DNA from: Hevea brasiliensis
Lineage: Eukaryota; Streptophyta; Magnoliopsida; Malpighiales; Euphorbiaceae
Assembly: GCF_030052815.1 (NCBI RefSeq)
Contig: NC_079499.1
Span: 71,873,760 to 71,937,759 of the forward strand
Direction of reading: 5' to 3'
Length of the DNA stretch: 64,000 nt
Positions 10,960 to 20,606 of the stretch are shown piece by piece (position 1 is the stretch's first letter; the number at the start of each line of letters is the position of its first letter). Both the position numbers and the translations under genes were made by a program. Below the pieces are notes generated by a model. That model was given only the letters and a program-made list of their open reading frames with translations, made no database searches and was not told the DNA's origin.

Positions 10960-12000
10960 ATGAGCACAAAACAACCACCACCATCCAATATCCTTGCAAG
11001 CATACTTAATCGCAATAGGTTGACAGGACCTAATCTGTCTGATTGGCTAAGAAATTTGAAACTTGTCTTGAACCTTGAACATATAGGATATGTTCTAGAT
11101 TCAAATGTTCCTGGTCCCTTACCTCCAGAGGCCACACAAGAGGAACATGAAACTTTGGACAAGTGGAAGGAGCATGATATGAGAGCTAAGTGTTACATGC
11201 TTGCTTCCATGAGTAATGAGTTACAGAAGCAACATGAGAACATGCAGAGTGCGAGTGAGATCCTCCTTCACCTACAAGAGTTGTTTGGTGAGCACAGCAG
11301 GAATGCTAGGTATGAGATATCTAGACAGCTATTCCGTATGAGGATGTTTGAGGGACAGAATGTTGGGGATCATGTCCACAAGATGATTCGGCTGATTGAG
11401 CAGTTGGAACATCTTGACTTCAACATGGATTTCCAACTACAGACGGATTTGATCCTTCAGTCCCTTCCTGAGTCTTTTGGGAATTTTGTGACAAATTTCC
11501 ATATGACTACACAGGAATGCACCTTAGCTAGTTTACTCAACATGCTGGTTATTGCCCAAAAGAATATGCTGGGCAATAAAGGAAAAGAGGTAGCTTTGAT
11601 TGCATCTTTTTCTACTGGAAAGTCCAACAAGAAGAAGGGCAATAAGAAAAAGAAATCTCAGATTCCTGGTCCTTCTAAGAAAATAGCTAAACAGAAAAGG
11701 AAGACTAAAGCTGATGAAGGCAAAGGAAAGTGTTTCCACTGCCAACAGGAAAGTGTTTCCATTGCCAATAAGAAAGTGTTTCCATTACCAGTAAGAAAGT
11801 GTTTCCACTGGCCAGAGTATAGCAATCTAAATGAAAGCAATGCCGTGGTGAAAAACAACTCAAGTTCAAAATATATTTGGCACTTAAGGTTATGTCATGT
11901 TGCAGAAGATAGGATTACAAAATTGGAGAAAATGGGGATTCTATCCTTATTGGACTCTGAGCCTACTCCAACTTGTGAATCTTGCCTTGTGGCAAAATGA
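10960..12000 (+). CDS. Copia gag fused to a pre-integrase domain (protease lost)
   Basis: An open frame of 346 codons from ATG 10960 (MSTKQPPPSNILAS). I prefer this start over an in-frame ATG 66 bp upstream because the hydrophobic extension is not gag-like. The N-terminal two thirds are a copia capsid (gag, UBN2-type): GPNLSDWLRNLKLVL, then EISRQLFRMRMFEGQNVGDH, then LQTDLILQSLPESFGNFV. A basic KKKGNKKKK region follows. The zinc knuckle begins (KCFHC) but runs into a 23-bp minisatellite (11726-11817) and loses its His and last Cys. The chain then jumps to the pre-integrase block (IWHLRLCHVAEDRITKL), so the protease and its DTG/DSG site are deleted. The stop at 11998-12000 cuts integrase off. 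The product could be made but could not mature. Confidence 0.8.
   Translation: MSTKQPPPSNILASILNRNRLTGPNLSDWLRNLKLVLNLEHIGYVLDSNVPGPLPPEATQEEHETLDKWKEHDMRAKCYMLASMSNELQKQHENMQSASEILLHLQELFGEHSRNARYEISRQLFRMRMFEGQNVGDHVHKMIRLIEQLEHLDFNMDFQLQTDLILQSLPESFGNFVTNFHMTTQECTLASLLNMLVIAQKNMLGNKGKEVALIASFSTGKSNKKKGNKKKKSQIPGPSKKIAKQKRKTKADEGKGKCFHCQQESVSIANKKVFPLPVRKCFHWPEYSNLNESNAVVKNNSSSKYIWHLRLCHVAEDRITKLEKMGILSLLDSEPTPTCESCLVAK
11726..11817 (+). repeat. 23-bp minisatellite inside the gag zinc-knuckle codons
   Basis: Four copies of GAAAGTGTTTCCAYTGCCA plus four bases begin at 11726, 11749, 11772 and 11795, each exactly 23 bp apart. Because 23 is not a multiple of 3, successive copies are read in three different frames (KCFHC, SVSIAN, KVFPLP, then KCFHW) without a stop. 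Confidence 0.9.
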
Positions 12001-12862
12001 CTAGATAAGACTTTGTTGGACAAGGGCTAAGAGCAAAATATTTTGGAGCTAATACATAGTGATGTATGTGGTCCATTTAAAGAAATGGCTAGAGGGGCTT
12101 TCATTATTTTATTACTTTTATCGATGATAAATCAAGGTTTGGGTATTTGTATTTTATGAAATACAAACATGAATCTTTGAAAAATTCAAAGAATTTAAAT
12201 CAAGTAGAAAATCAAACAGAAAGAGTATTGAAGCTCTTCAATCGGATCGTGGAGGTGAATATTTGAGTCTTGAATTTGATGAATACTTGAGAGAGCATGG
12301 CATTGTTTCTCACCGACTCCTCCAAGAACGCCACACTGAATGGTGTATCCGAAAGGAGAAATCGTACTTATTGGATATGGTACATAGTATGATGAGCTAT
12401 ACCGATATGCCAATCTCCTTTGGGGATTTGCATTAGAATCGACTTTGTATATTCTGAATAGGATTCCATCAAAATCGTTTCTTTCACACCTTATGAGATA
12501 TGGCATGGAAGAAAACCAAGTCTTAAGCATGTTAAGATTTGGGGTTGTCCAAATTATATCAAAAAGTCGAACACCGATAAATTGGAGACCAGATCAGAAA
12601 AAGGTCGATTTGTTGGATATCCAAAAGATAGTTTTGGATATTATTTTTGCCTACTTCACAAAAGGTTGTGATAAGTTGAGATGCCACATTTCTTGAACAA
12701 CAGTTTGTTCAAGAAGGAGGCAAAGGAAGGCAAATAGAGTTAAAATTGGAGAATTCGACCAACCAATGCATCGATGGATATAGATCCATCTAGTCAACCA
12801 ATACCCGTTGATGAAACATCTACGCTTGTTCCTCGTAGAACAACCAGGTATTTCACCCACCG
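12001..12862 (+). pseudogene. Copia integrase, broken
   Basis: Remnants of the integrase core follow gag: IHSDVCGPF at about 12051-12079 with the first catalytic Asp, a frame with RGGEYLSLEFDEYLREHGI near 12250-12305 containing the second Asp region (SDRGGE), and a degenerate segment corresponding to the NGVSERRN catalytic-Glu block near 12335-12355. A stretch with LYILNRIPSKSF (about 12445) and the KIWGCPNYIKK block follow. Several frameshifts and stops separate them, so no active integrase can be made. Confidence 0.75.
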
Positions 12863-14503
12863 ATGAGATATGGTTTTCTTCATGAAGAAGAACAAGAGTT
12901 GTCTACTCATGAAGAAGTAGATCATGGAGATGATCCACTTACCTATGAAGAAGCTATATCGGATATAGACTCTTCAAAATGGATTGATGCTATGAAATCG
13001 AGATTGATTCCATGTATAAGAATCAAGTTTGGGATCTTGTTGACCCACCAAGGTATTATACCTATAGGGAACAAATGGGTTTTCAAGAAAAAAATTGGTT
13101 CTGATGGAAAGGTAGAGACCTATAAGGCAAGGCTAGTAGCGAAAGGGTTTCGCCAAAGGCAAGGAATCGACTATGAGGAGACTTTCTCGCCTGTTGCCAT
13201 GCTTAAATCAATTAGGATTTTATTAGAAATAGCTGCGTACTATGATTATGAGATTTGGCAGATGGATGTCAAAACAGCTTTTCTCAATGGATACATTGAA
13301 GAAAACATTTTCATGGAACAACCTAAGGGATTTGAATCCCAAGATGGTTCCAAGGTATGCAAGCTAAAGCGATCCATTTATGGGTTGAAACAAGCTTCGA
13401 GGAGTTGGAACATTCGTTTTGATGAAGCCATTAAATCCTTTGGTTTTATCAAAAATGAGGATGAGCCATGTGTATATAAGAAGGTTAGTGACAGTGCTAT
13501 CACTTTCCTTATCTTATATGTGGATGACATACTGTTGATGGGTAATTACACAGGTATGTTGACGACTATAAAGGTATGGTTATCAAATACATTCTCCATG
13601 AAAGACTTAGGGGAGGCAACCTATATTCTTGGGATTCGCATCTATAGAGATAGAGCGAAAAGAATAATTGGTTTATCCCAAAGTCTATACTTGGAAAAGG
13701 TGTTAAAGAGGTTTAACATGCTTGATTCCAAGAGAGGATTGTTACCAGTGAGACATGGTATCCATCTTTCTAAAGAGATGTCTCCAAAGACACCTGAAGA
13801 AAGAGATAAGATGGCCAGATTCCATATGCTTCGCTATTGGAAGTTTAATGTATGCAATGTTGTGTACTAGGCCGGATATCGCATATGCTGTTAGTTTGAC
13901 TAGCGGTATCAATCTAATCCGTGTTTGGAACATCTGGATAGTTGTTAAGAATATCCTTAAGTACTTGAGAAGAACTAAGGATTTATTCTTGATTTATGGA
14001 GGTGGAGACTTGCAATTGGATGGTTATATCGATTACGATTTCCAATCGATATTGATGATAGAAAGTCTACCTCTGGATATGTGTTCATTTGTAATGGAGG
14101 TGCGATCGGTTGGAAGAGTTCCAAACAGAGCACGCATCGCAGATTCCACTACAGAGGTCGAGTATATTCTTTGCATCGAGATCTTGCAAAGAAGATGTTT
14201 GGATAAAGAAGTTCATGACAGAACTTACAAGAGTTCCTTCCATTGAGTCGCCAGTTCCACTACATCGTGACAATAATGGAGCGATCACATACAGCTAAGG
14301 AACTAAGGTCTCACCAGAAATCCAAACACATAGAAAGGCGCTACCACATTATCAGAGAAATAGTTGGGCGAGGCGATGTAGCCATGCAGAAAATAGCATC
14401 AGCTAAAAATCCAGCTGATCCATTCACTAAGCCTATGGCACAGACTAAGTTAGACCAACATCTTGAGAAGATAGGTCTAAGATATTGTAATGAATGGCTC
14501 TAG
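12863..14503 (+). pseudogene. Copia reverse transcriptase and RNase H, frameshifted
   Basis: 12863-13870 is one open frame of 335 codons holding most of a copia reverse transcriptase: the entry block DPLTYEEAISD, then NKWVFKKKIGSDG, YKARLVAKGFRQRQGIDYEE, the first catalytic Asp in WQMDVKTAFLNG, IYGLKQASRSW, and the catalytic pair in LYVDDILLMG. From about 13840 the frame is lost. RNase H pieces continue in other frames: LMYAMLCTRPDIAYAV, a DSTTEVEYI box (normally STTEAEY), RDNNGAI, then KHIERRYHIIREIV and KNPADPFTKPM to 14503. RT motifs look intact, but the polyprotein upstream is broken, so it is not expressible from this copy. Confidence 0.88.
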
Positions 14504-14504
14504 T

Positions 14505-14517
14505 GCTAGTGGGAGAT
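14505..14517 (+). other. Copia polypurine tract
   Basis: CTAGTGGGAGATT-like purine-rich sequence immediately before the 3' LTR at 14518, the expected position of the plus-strand primer. Confidence 0.75.
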
Positions 14518-16613
14518 TGTTAGTAGTATGCCTTAGAGCATATCATTTAGTATGTATCTTGTACATATTTTTATTACTAAAAGGCATTTCCACTTTTCCA
14601 TTTACATAATATATTTATGTGTAATAGAAAATGTCCATTGATATTTTGTTAGAAATATTATTCTTAAGTTGTTAAGAATATGAGTGACAATATTTCTAGC
14701 ACGAAGTATCATAAATAGGTTCACAATCGAGGATACTTCATAATAAGGACATGACTTATCCAGAAAGATTGTATTCATGTTTGTTCCCAAGTTATTTATA
14801 TGAGATATAAATAAGATGGAATGGTGAGTCTCATGCCATATAACAAACATGATAGGCACTTATAAATGATAAGTAGGCCGAACCAGTGACACTTATGACA
14901 AGCACATGGAGTTTATTCTTGTCAATGTTTTGTCATAAATCATATCAGTGCATATAATCTTTAGACTGAGATAGCATGCTTATCTTGTATATAGGTAGTT
15001 TGAGTTTGATACTGCTTTCATACTTATACTGTGTATGGGTATATGGGCATGTGTTGGCTCCTACTAGTTATATATGGAGGTAGGTTTTGATCAAGATGGA
15101 ATCTGTTCCTCTAAGTAAATAGAGATAAAATCCTATGTTCATTTAATTGTTCTTGATGTTTCAAGTTCTGCCAGACAGATAGATTTATTCGTAAAAGAGT
15201 TTCGATGAGAAAATCTTTTAATCAAGAACTGAATTAAAAGAGAACATAATATTCATAGCAAATGGAGTTTGACATAAACCATGACTCAGCTTGAGTTGGG
15301 ATTTTGTAATGAGAGATTCTAGTGCATGGTAACATATGATTATAGGTTCATTTAAGGTAAACCTTATTACTAATTGGGTGGCCATGGCATGCTATGCTAG
15401 GTGTTAACCATGGTCTATGAGGTTCATAAAATGATTTAGAGAAATCATTTATGGTAAGAAAGAGTTCGATAATATTAAGAGTTGATATCATTTCATTGCC
15501 AATTAGTGATGAGCCTAGTAAGTCACACACATACACAAGTTATCACCTAATTAAATATGATTTAATTAATTAATTAAAGAGTTTAATTGATTAATTAAAT
15601 AGGTTTGGTTTGCAATTAGATTGCAAAGTCCCTAGCATGACTTGAAACCAAATCTAGATTATTGGATGTATAATATAAGTTAAATTTATATTTAAAGTGT
15701 TTAAATATGAATTTAATTAATGAGAAATTAATTAATAGAGATTAATTAATTAATTTATATTTGATATAAATTAATTAGAAGAAGAAAAATAATTATTTTG
15801 GGTTGAGAACTCAAAATTAAGACACAGGGGCATTTTGGTCATTTTGCAGTGTGACACGTGGCACCATGAGATGGTGACACATGGCATAACACATAAGCTT
15901 GCCAAATGTTTTTTTAATCATGTAAGATGATTAAAATCAAGATTAAATATAGGTTTGACACTTGGCACAATGTGATTGGGTCACTTAAACCTAGAGCTAA
16001 TCAAAGGGTGACATGTGGCAAGGGTTTAATGTGTTAACCTAGCTATTTAAGTGTTGTTATGAGAAAATAAAATACAACCAGCAGCCACACTCCTTTGTCA
16101 CCCCACTTTGAGGGTTTTTATCTCTTCTTCTTCATCTCTTATCAATTCAAAGAGATTAGCCATCAATCTATTGAATTAAGAACACTAGGAATTGTTTCTA
16201 GTGTCCTGTTTACATCTCTAATCTCTTAAAAGGCAGAACTTGAATTTCTAATTAACAGAAAAGGCTTTAGAAGCTGTTCAAGGGCTGCCATAGGTGTTCT
16301 TGGTGTGGACAAGCTAGAGGGACAACATCTGGTGTCTTGAAGATGATTCTCAAAGGCGCAGACACACTGCAGTGCATCAAGAGGTTAGTGTAATCGTTCT
16401 TGATTTAATCTAGGGTTCTAAAATTAATCTGATTAATTTTAAAATCTTAAATGGCAAATACAGATCCAAAAACATATTAAAAGAGTTTTAATATGTTGTT
16501 TATCATTGAAATCAAATAGATAAAAATAAATCTTGCATGATGCATGTGACCCTAGGTGAAAATTTTTGAATTCAATGGTATAAACTTGTGTTTTTCACGC
16601 TTCCGTTCCTTCA
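14518..16613 (+). repeat. Copia 3' LTR
   Basis: 2096 bp, same ends as the 5' LTR. It is 9 bp shorter mainly through single-base losses, many next to CTG, CCAG or CTGG. Confidence 0.95.
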
Positions 16614-18517
16614 CTAAACCCCACTTAAAAGAGGATAAAATGAAGGAAATAACTAAAAGCTATTAGCCATCTTCTCCCATCAAAACCAGCCGCACCACCA
16701 TAGCCATGGAAGCCTCCATTTCTTTTTTTTCTTCTAGCTTGGATTTCTCTCTATTCTTACCCCAAAACCCTTAGGTCCCTTCACTAAAATTTGTCACCCA
16801 ACCTTGCTAGAGTGTTTGGCAGCCAAGAAAACAAAAGAAAGTGAGGAATTTACAAGGGAAAATTCTGCCCTACTAAGGTTAGTGCTTATTTATACATATT
16901 TCTCTCTTTATTCCATGTTAGGGACTTAAAATGAGTATGAAATTGTAAATTAAATGAAATAAAATTTATGTGTATGTACACCATGGAATTTGGCAGCCCT
17001 AAGAAAGGGAAAATGTTGATGGTTTTGATGGATTTAAAATGGCTTAGAAATGGTGTTGATGTGTAGATATAAAGTTGAAAAGGATTAGTATGCCTAAATG
17101 ACTTGTGTTGTCTGAACCTTGAATTTGAGCTAGGGTTTTGGAGAGAAATTTGGACTTTACTTATGTAATGGTGAATGAACATTTTAATGATCAGTTAGTG
17201 ACCATTTGAGGTAAGTTGACCATAATTTGGAGTGAATTATAGTATTACAAACTGATTTGGTATGCTACCTAGTGAGAGCAGCAGGTGTGGGTGTGAGTCC
17301 AGCCTGTTTGGACAGCCATAACTTGGGCTATATAGGTTAAATTGGTGTTTGGCCAATTGGACATGAAACTAGACACATAATGGCACAATTTTGGTGAAGA
17401 AACCATGCCCAAAAGACCAAAGCAAGTGGACCAAAAACTTGCCCCAATCCGGATGTCCTGCAACCAGATTCTGCAGAATGACTAAAGGAACAATGTTCAT
17501 TTGGCCATAACTCATTGTAGAATGGCCCAATTGACCTGAAATTATTACAGAAACAAGTTAAGATATAGATCAACAACTTTCATGAAGAAACCTACCCCAA
17601 ATTATGAGCAGAACCTATCCAACAAGGTAGTTACAATCACTGTTCACTGCACTGTAGATATGGTCAGTTCTGAAAATTTTCAATCCGGTCAGTTGTGGTT
17701 TTTGGACAATAACTTGAGCTACAAAACTCCAAATGGAGTGATTCAAAAAAATAAATTCAACTAGACAAAATAAGGAACAACTTTCATGTTTATCATTTTC
17801 TCAAATTCCCACTGCAACAGTAACTAATGGAACAGTAAAGTTAGGGTATAAAAACTGAAAATTCTGCTCCATTAGTTTTAAGCTTAGAAATGGTATTGGT
17901 GATTAATGACAACAAGTTTTGAATGCAAAATGTGGTATGTTGGGAGTGTTAAAACTAATGTACCTATTTTCTATGCAAAAGTCAACATTTTTGTTGACTA
18001 ATGAAGTGAATAGTAACACCAAAGCTTGAAATTCAAAAATTACAAAATTCAAAAGTATCAAATGCCCTAGTATACCTAACAAGATTGGTTTGGATAGTTT
18101 GGCATGCCAAAAGGGTTCAGTTAGCAGTACTGCACATGGCATTATGCCATTCCGTGATTTCATGGCTTCTAGCCATTCTGACATTGTGTTGATATTTGGC
18201 CTTGTGCCTATTGTTATTATAGCTTATTACCTGTTCTGTTGCACACCGGGAGATGCATATGTGACCGATGGTGTGATGGCCCAAGGTACTAGATACCCAG
18301 TGCCAATTTACCCGTTTATCCAGTCCAGTTGTCCAGTATAGGTTACTTGGGCAACCAAAAGAATGAAAGTTGATAAATTTAATGAAATAAAGAATATAAC
18401 AAGTACAAAATAAGTAAGACTACAAATACTCATCGAAAATTTATTTGCAATAAGACACCGATACATTTACTGCATATTTACTTCTGGTTATTTCTTTTTA
18501 TTTTATTATTGGCACCA

Positions 18518-18555
18518 CTAAGCATTATTGCTTAGCGCGTTGCTTTTGCCACGCG
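18518..18555 (+). other. Double hairpin of Tekay-type LTR (copy in G)
   Basis: Stem 1: CTAAGC-ATTATT-GCTTAG (18518-18535), perfect. Stem 2: CGCGTTGC-TTTT-GCCACGCG (18536-18555), one mismatch. Preceded by GCACCA. See the matching structures in A1, C, D, E, F and H2. Confidence 0.7.
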
Positions 18556-19191
18556 TAGGTTCTGGAGATACTGACCGAGAGCCCAGTAGACCACAGGCTG
18601 GGTGAGACCTCCTGCAGTTCTGCATAGTGTCCGTGTCACCTCACCATCTTCAGTGCATTGGTAGGGCACTAGGTTTCATTTTGATATTTTGTAATTAACT
18701 TTTATTTTCTTTTGTGGAATTAAAACTTATGTAATATATTTGATGTTCATGTAAATAATGAAAATTGTGGTTATGAATAGAAAAATTTGATTATTTATTT
18801 ATTGCATATATATGAATACTATGAGAAATGAATTTTTGAGTAATGGAAAGGTTGTTGTAAAATAATTGAGACATTGTTAATGATTATTGGAGTTTTAAGA
18901 GTGATTGGATATGAATATTGGAAGTGTTTTTCACAGGTTCCGAAGAACTGTTTTCTCCATTTTTAGTCGGTACTTAGCCGGATTTTCTATAAAATTTTCG
19001 GAACCTCAAATAAATTATAATTTCAATAAATAGCTTAAATGAATTATATTTCACAAGTTATATTCAAAAATATGATAAAAATTAATTAAGGAAGAATAAA
19101 AATGATTAAGATAAAATAGAGTGTTCTGGATACACCGTGTGACATAGCTTACTCGAATATACTGTAGACGGGTAAGGGGTGTCACATATTT

Positions 19192-19411
19192 AAAGGTCAT
19201 AATTAGAAGTTATTCAACTCCCTGAGTTCTCTGATCTTATGGGTCATCCTTCGCTTTTTCGATCTTCCCATTATGACTGACCCCTTTTAGGGTCATTATT
19301 CCGATCTCTATCTCTTGCATCGAGTCCTTTCTTATTTTCCAATCTCTCTTATTCTTGATCTTTCCTCTCCATCTAACTTGTATTAGTCAAAGTAATAAAT
19401 TCTTCAGTTAT
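19192..19411 (-). mobile_element. Tat2 LTR-like or U3 sequence, right part
   Basis: Resumption of the sequence interrupted at 6464 by element G (TSD TATTT). It has CT-rich runs with GATCTC-type words like those at 5240-5400. The border between LTR and the antisense-gene promoter region is not resolved. Confidence 0.4.
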
Positions 19412-19464
19412 TGATGCGTCCGCTTCGAGTTCTGTATGCAATAAATGCCGGAGCCCTATATATA
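19412..19464 (+). promoter_or_regulatory. Promoter of shortened antisense gene copy
   Basis: TGATGCGTC at 19412-19420 and TATATATA at 19457-19464, 45 bp start to start, with ATG at 19615. The second copy (20397-20449) has the same 9-mer at the same distance from its TATA box. Confidence 0.55.
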
Positions 19465-19614
19465 TGCCGAGAGATTTTCCTTTGCATATTCACAACTTTC
19501 TCTGGTGAATCTTCAATGTTTCATTCCTCAGTTCTTGGGTTTTCTGAAAAGAATCCTTCCCATAACAACCACTTTAATCTTTTTCCGAATGCTTTCTTTG
19601 TTCATTTCCTAAAA

Positions 19615-19974
19615 ATGAGCAATTCTAGTGATCAGAGGTTCATGAGGGTGTCATCCGATGATAGTGAGGGAACTGGACTAATTAAACAATCAAGGTCGAA
19701 ACTAACTACCACGCCGATCTCTAGTCGGCCCATCAGCATGGCTCGTAAACCTAACTTTTACAAGAGGACCTCTAATTTCAATATTAATATCGATGACCAC
19801 CTCTTGAAGTTCACTTGGCTCTTTACCATCCTAAGGGTCCTGATTGCAGCTCGGTTCTGGTCGATGACATCGACAATGATGCCGCTCAATATCATGAGAG
19901 TCAAAGTCAGCCCATCTGAGCTGTACATTTGCCCAGTATTTATTGCTGGCTTTCTGATCAAACACATCTTTTGA
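19615..19974 (+). pseudogene. Shortened duplicate of the Tat antisense gene
   Basis: An open frame of 119 codons from ATG 19615 (MSNSSDQRFMRVSSDDSEG). Its first residues (MSxxxxQR, then a Ser-rich stretch) and its upstream region match the longer copy beginning at 20607 (MSGTNSQRAASPSS). After about 35 residues the two diverge. The coding body seen in the long copy (LFTDLP block and coiled coil) is absent, and the open frame ends at 19974. A 32-bp repeat and an AATAAA-like signal follow. I read this as a duplicate that kept its promoter and 5' end but lost most of the coding region. No function can be assigned. An alternative is an unrelated short ORF; the matched promoter spacing argues against that. 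Confidence 0.5.
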
Positions 19975-20062
19975 TTTAGCCATAAGACTAGGCTTTGACA
20001 TAGGCCAGCATTCTGGGCTTCAGAGTAGTCTTAGGTTAGGTAGAATGTAGTGTTGATTTTGA

Positions 20063-20158
20063 GAGATCGCACAAATGATGTAATCTGATCTTTTGAGATT
20101 GCCCAATTGATGTAATATGATCTTTTAAGATCGCCCAAATGATGTAATATGATCTTTT
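20063..20158. repeat. 32-bp tandem repeat, three units
   Basis: GAGATCGCACAAATGATGTA plus ATCTGATCTTTT repeats at 20063, 20095 and 20127, exactly 32 bp apart. GGAAATAAAATGAAA follows at once (a possible polyadenylation signal), so this may be the 3' UTR of the shortened antisense copy. Confidence 0.8.
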
Positions 20159-20396
20159 GGAAATAAAATGAAATTTTACTTGAATGTTTTTGTTTTATTA
20201 TTGCATTGGTTTTTTTTCGATCTCTGATAAATGAGCTTGATATGATCCCTAGACGAATTGCCATTTGCCAATCCGTTAGTTTGGAAACTTGTTCAATGTG
20301 ATGACCTTCATTGACCGATATCATTTATCCTACCTTTTTACTTTGTTTAAAGAATCTTCTTTTGACATGTCATTGAGGTAGCCCGATTCCACTAAC

Positions 20397-20449
20397 TGAT
20401 GCGTCACTTGCGACTTCGTGAGCATTTAATGCTTAGGCGGGTATAAATA
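20397..20449 (+). promoter_or_regulatory. Promoter of the long antisense gene copy
   Basis: TGATGCGTC at 20397-20405, then TATAAATA at 20442-20449, 45 bp start to start as in the copy at 19412. ATG is 165 bp downstream of the TATA start (158 in the other copy). The intervening sequence is C/T-rich and free of ATG-led frames, like a plant 5' UTR. Confidence 0.6.
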
Positions 20450-20606
20450 GGGGGAAGGTTAGCCATTTGTTCCCTTATGTCACTTTCAAACCTTCCCCTA
20501 GTGACTTCGATACTCCCTCTCATTTTCTAGAGTTTTTAGTCACCGATTCATACTCCGGCAAGGGTTTTGATCTTTTCTTGATTGGTTTCACTTTCGTTCT
20601 CTGAAA

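Larger units (their letters stand above)
7068..16613 (+). mobile_element. Ty1/copia retrotransposon, complete ends, defective coding region
   Basis: Two LTRs (7068-9172, 2105 bp; 14518-16613, 2096 bp) start TGTTAGTAGTATGCC and end CGTTCCTTCA. A tRNA-Met primer site follows the first and a purine tract precedes the second. Flanks are TTAAA (7063-7067) and CTAAA (16614-16618), a TSD with one mismatch. The order gag, integrase, RT, RNase H is that of Ty1/copia. Protease is missing, integrase is broken by stops and RNase H is spread over several frames. It is inserted in the U3 of solo LTR G. The LTRs are very similar, with most differences being single-base indels, which implies a fairly young insertion. 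Confidence 0.95.
6465..19186 (+). mobile_element. Solo LTR of a Tekay-type element (G), split by a copia insertion
   Basis: The LTR starts TGTAACACCCTCCCTGTAGC at 6465 and ends GGGGTGTCACA at 19186. It is flanked by a perfect 5-bp TSD, TATTT, at 6460-6464 and 19187-19191. Without the copia element it is about 3.17 kb. No primer site or internal region follows, so it is a solo LTR left by LTR-LTR recombination. It resembles the LTRs of A1 along its whole length. Visible parts include a U3 palindrome (7006-7027), a donor-like AAG|GTTAGT (GT at 16878), modules starting near 17316, 17505 and 17707, the double hairpin (18518-18555) and an acceptor-like TTTTTCACAG ending at 18936. It sits inside the Tat2 LTR. 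Confidence 0.93.

Noticed and set aside
18090..18341. 83-codon plus-strand ORF, and the similar 45539-45781 and 50560-50802 ORFs
   Set aside because: They lie within LTRs of G and A1, have no recognisable domain and follow LTR copy number.
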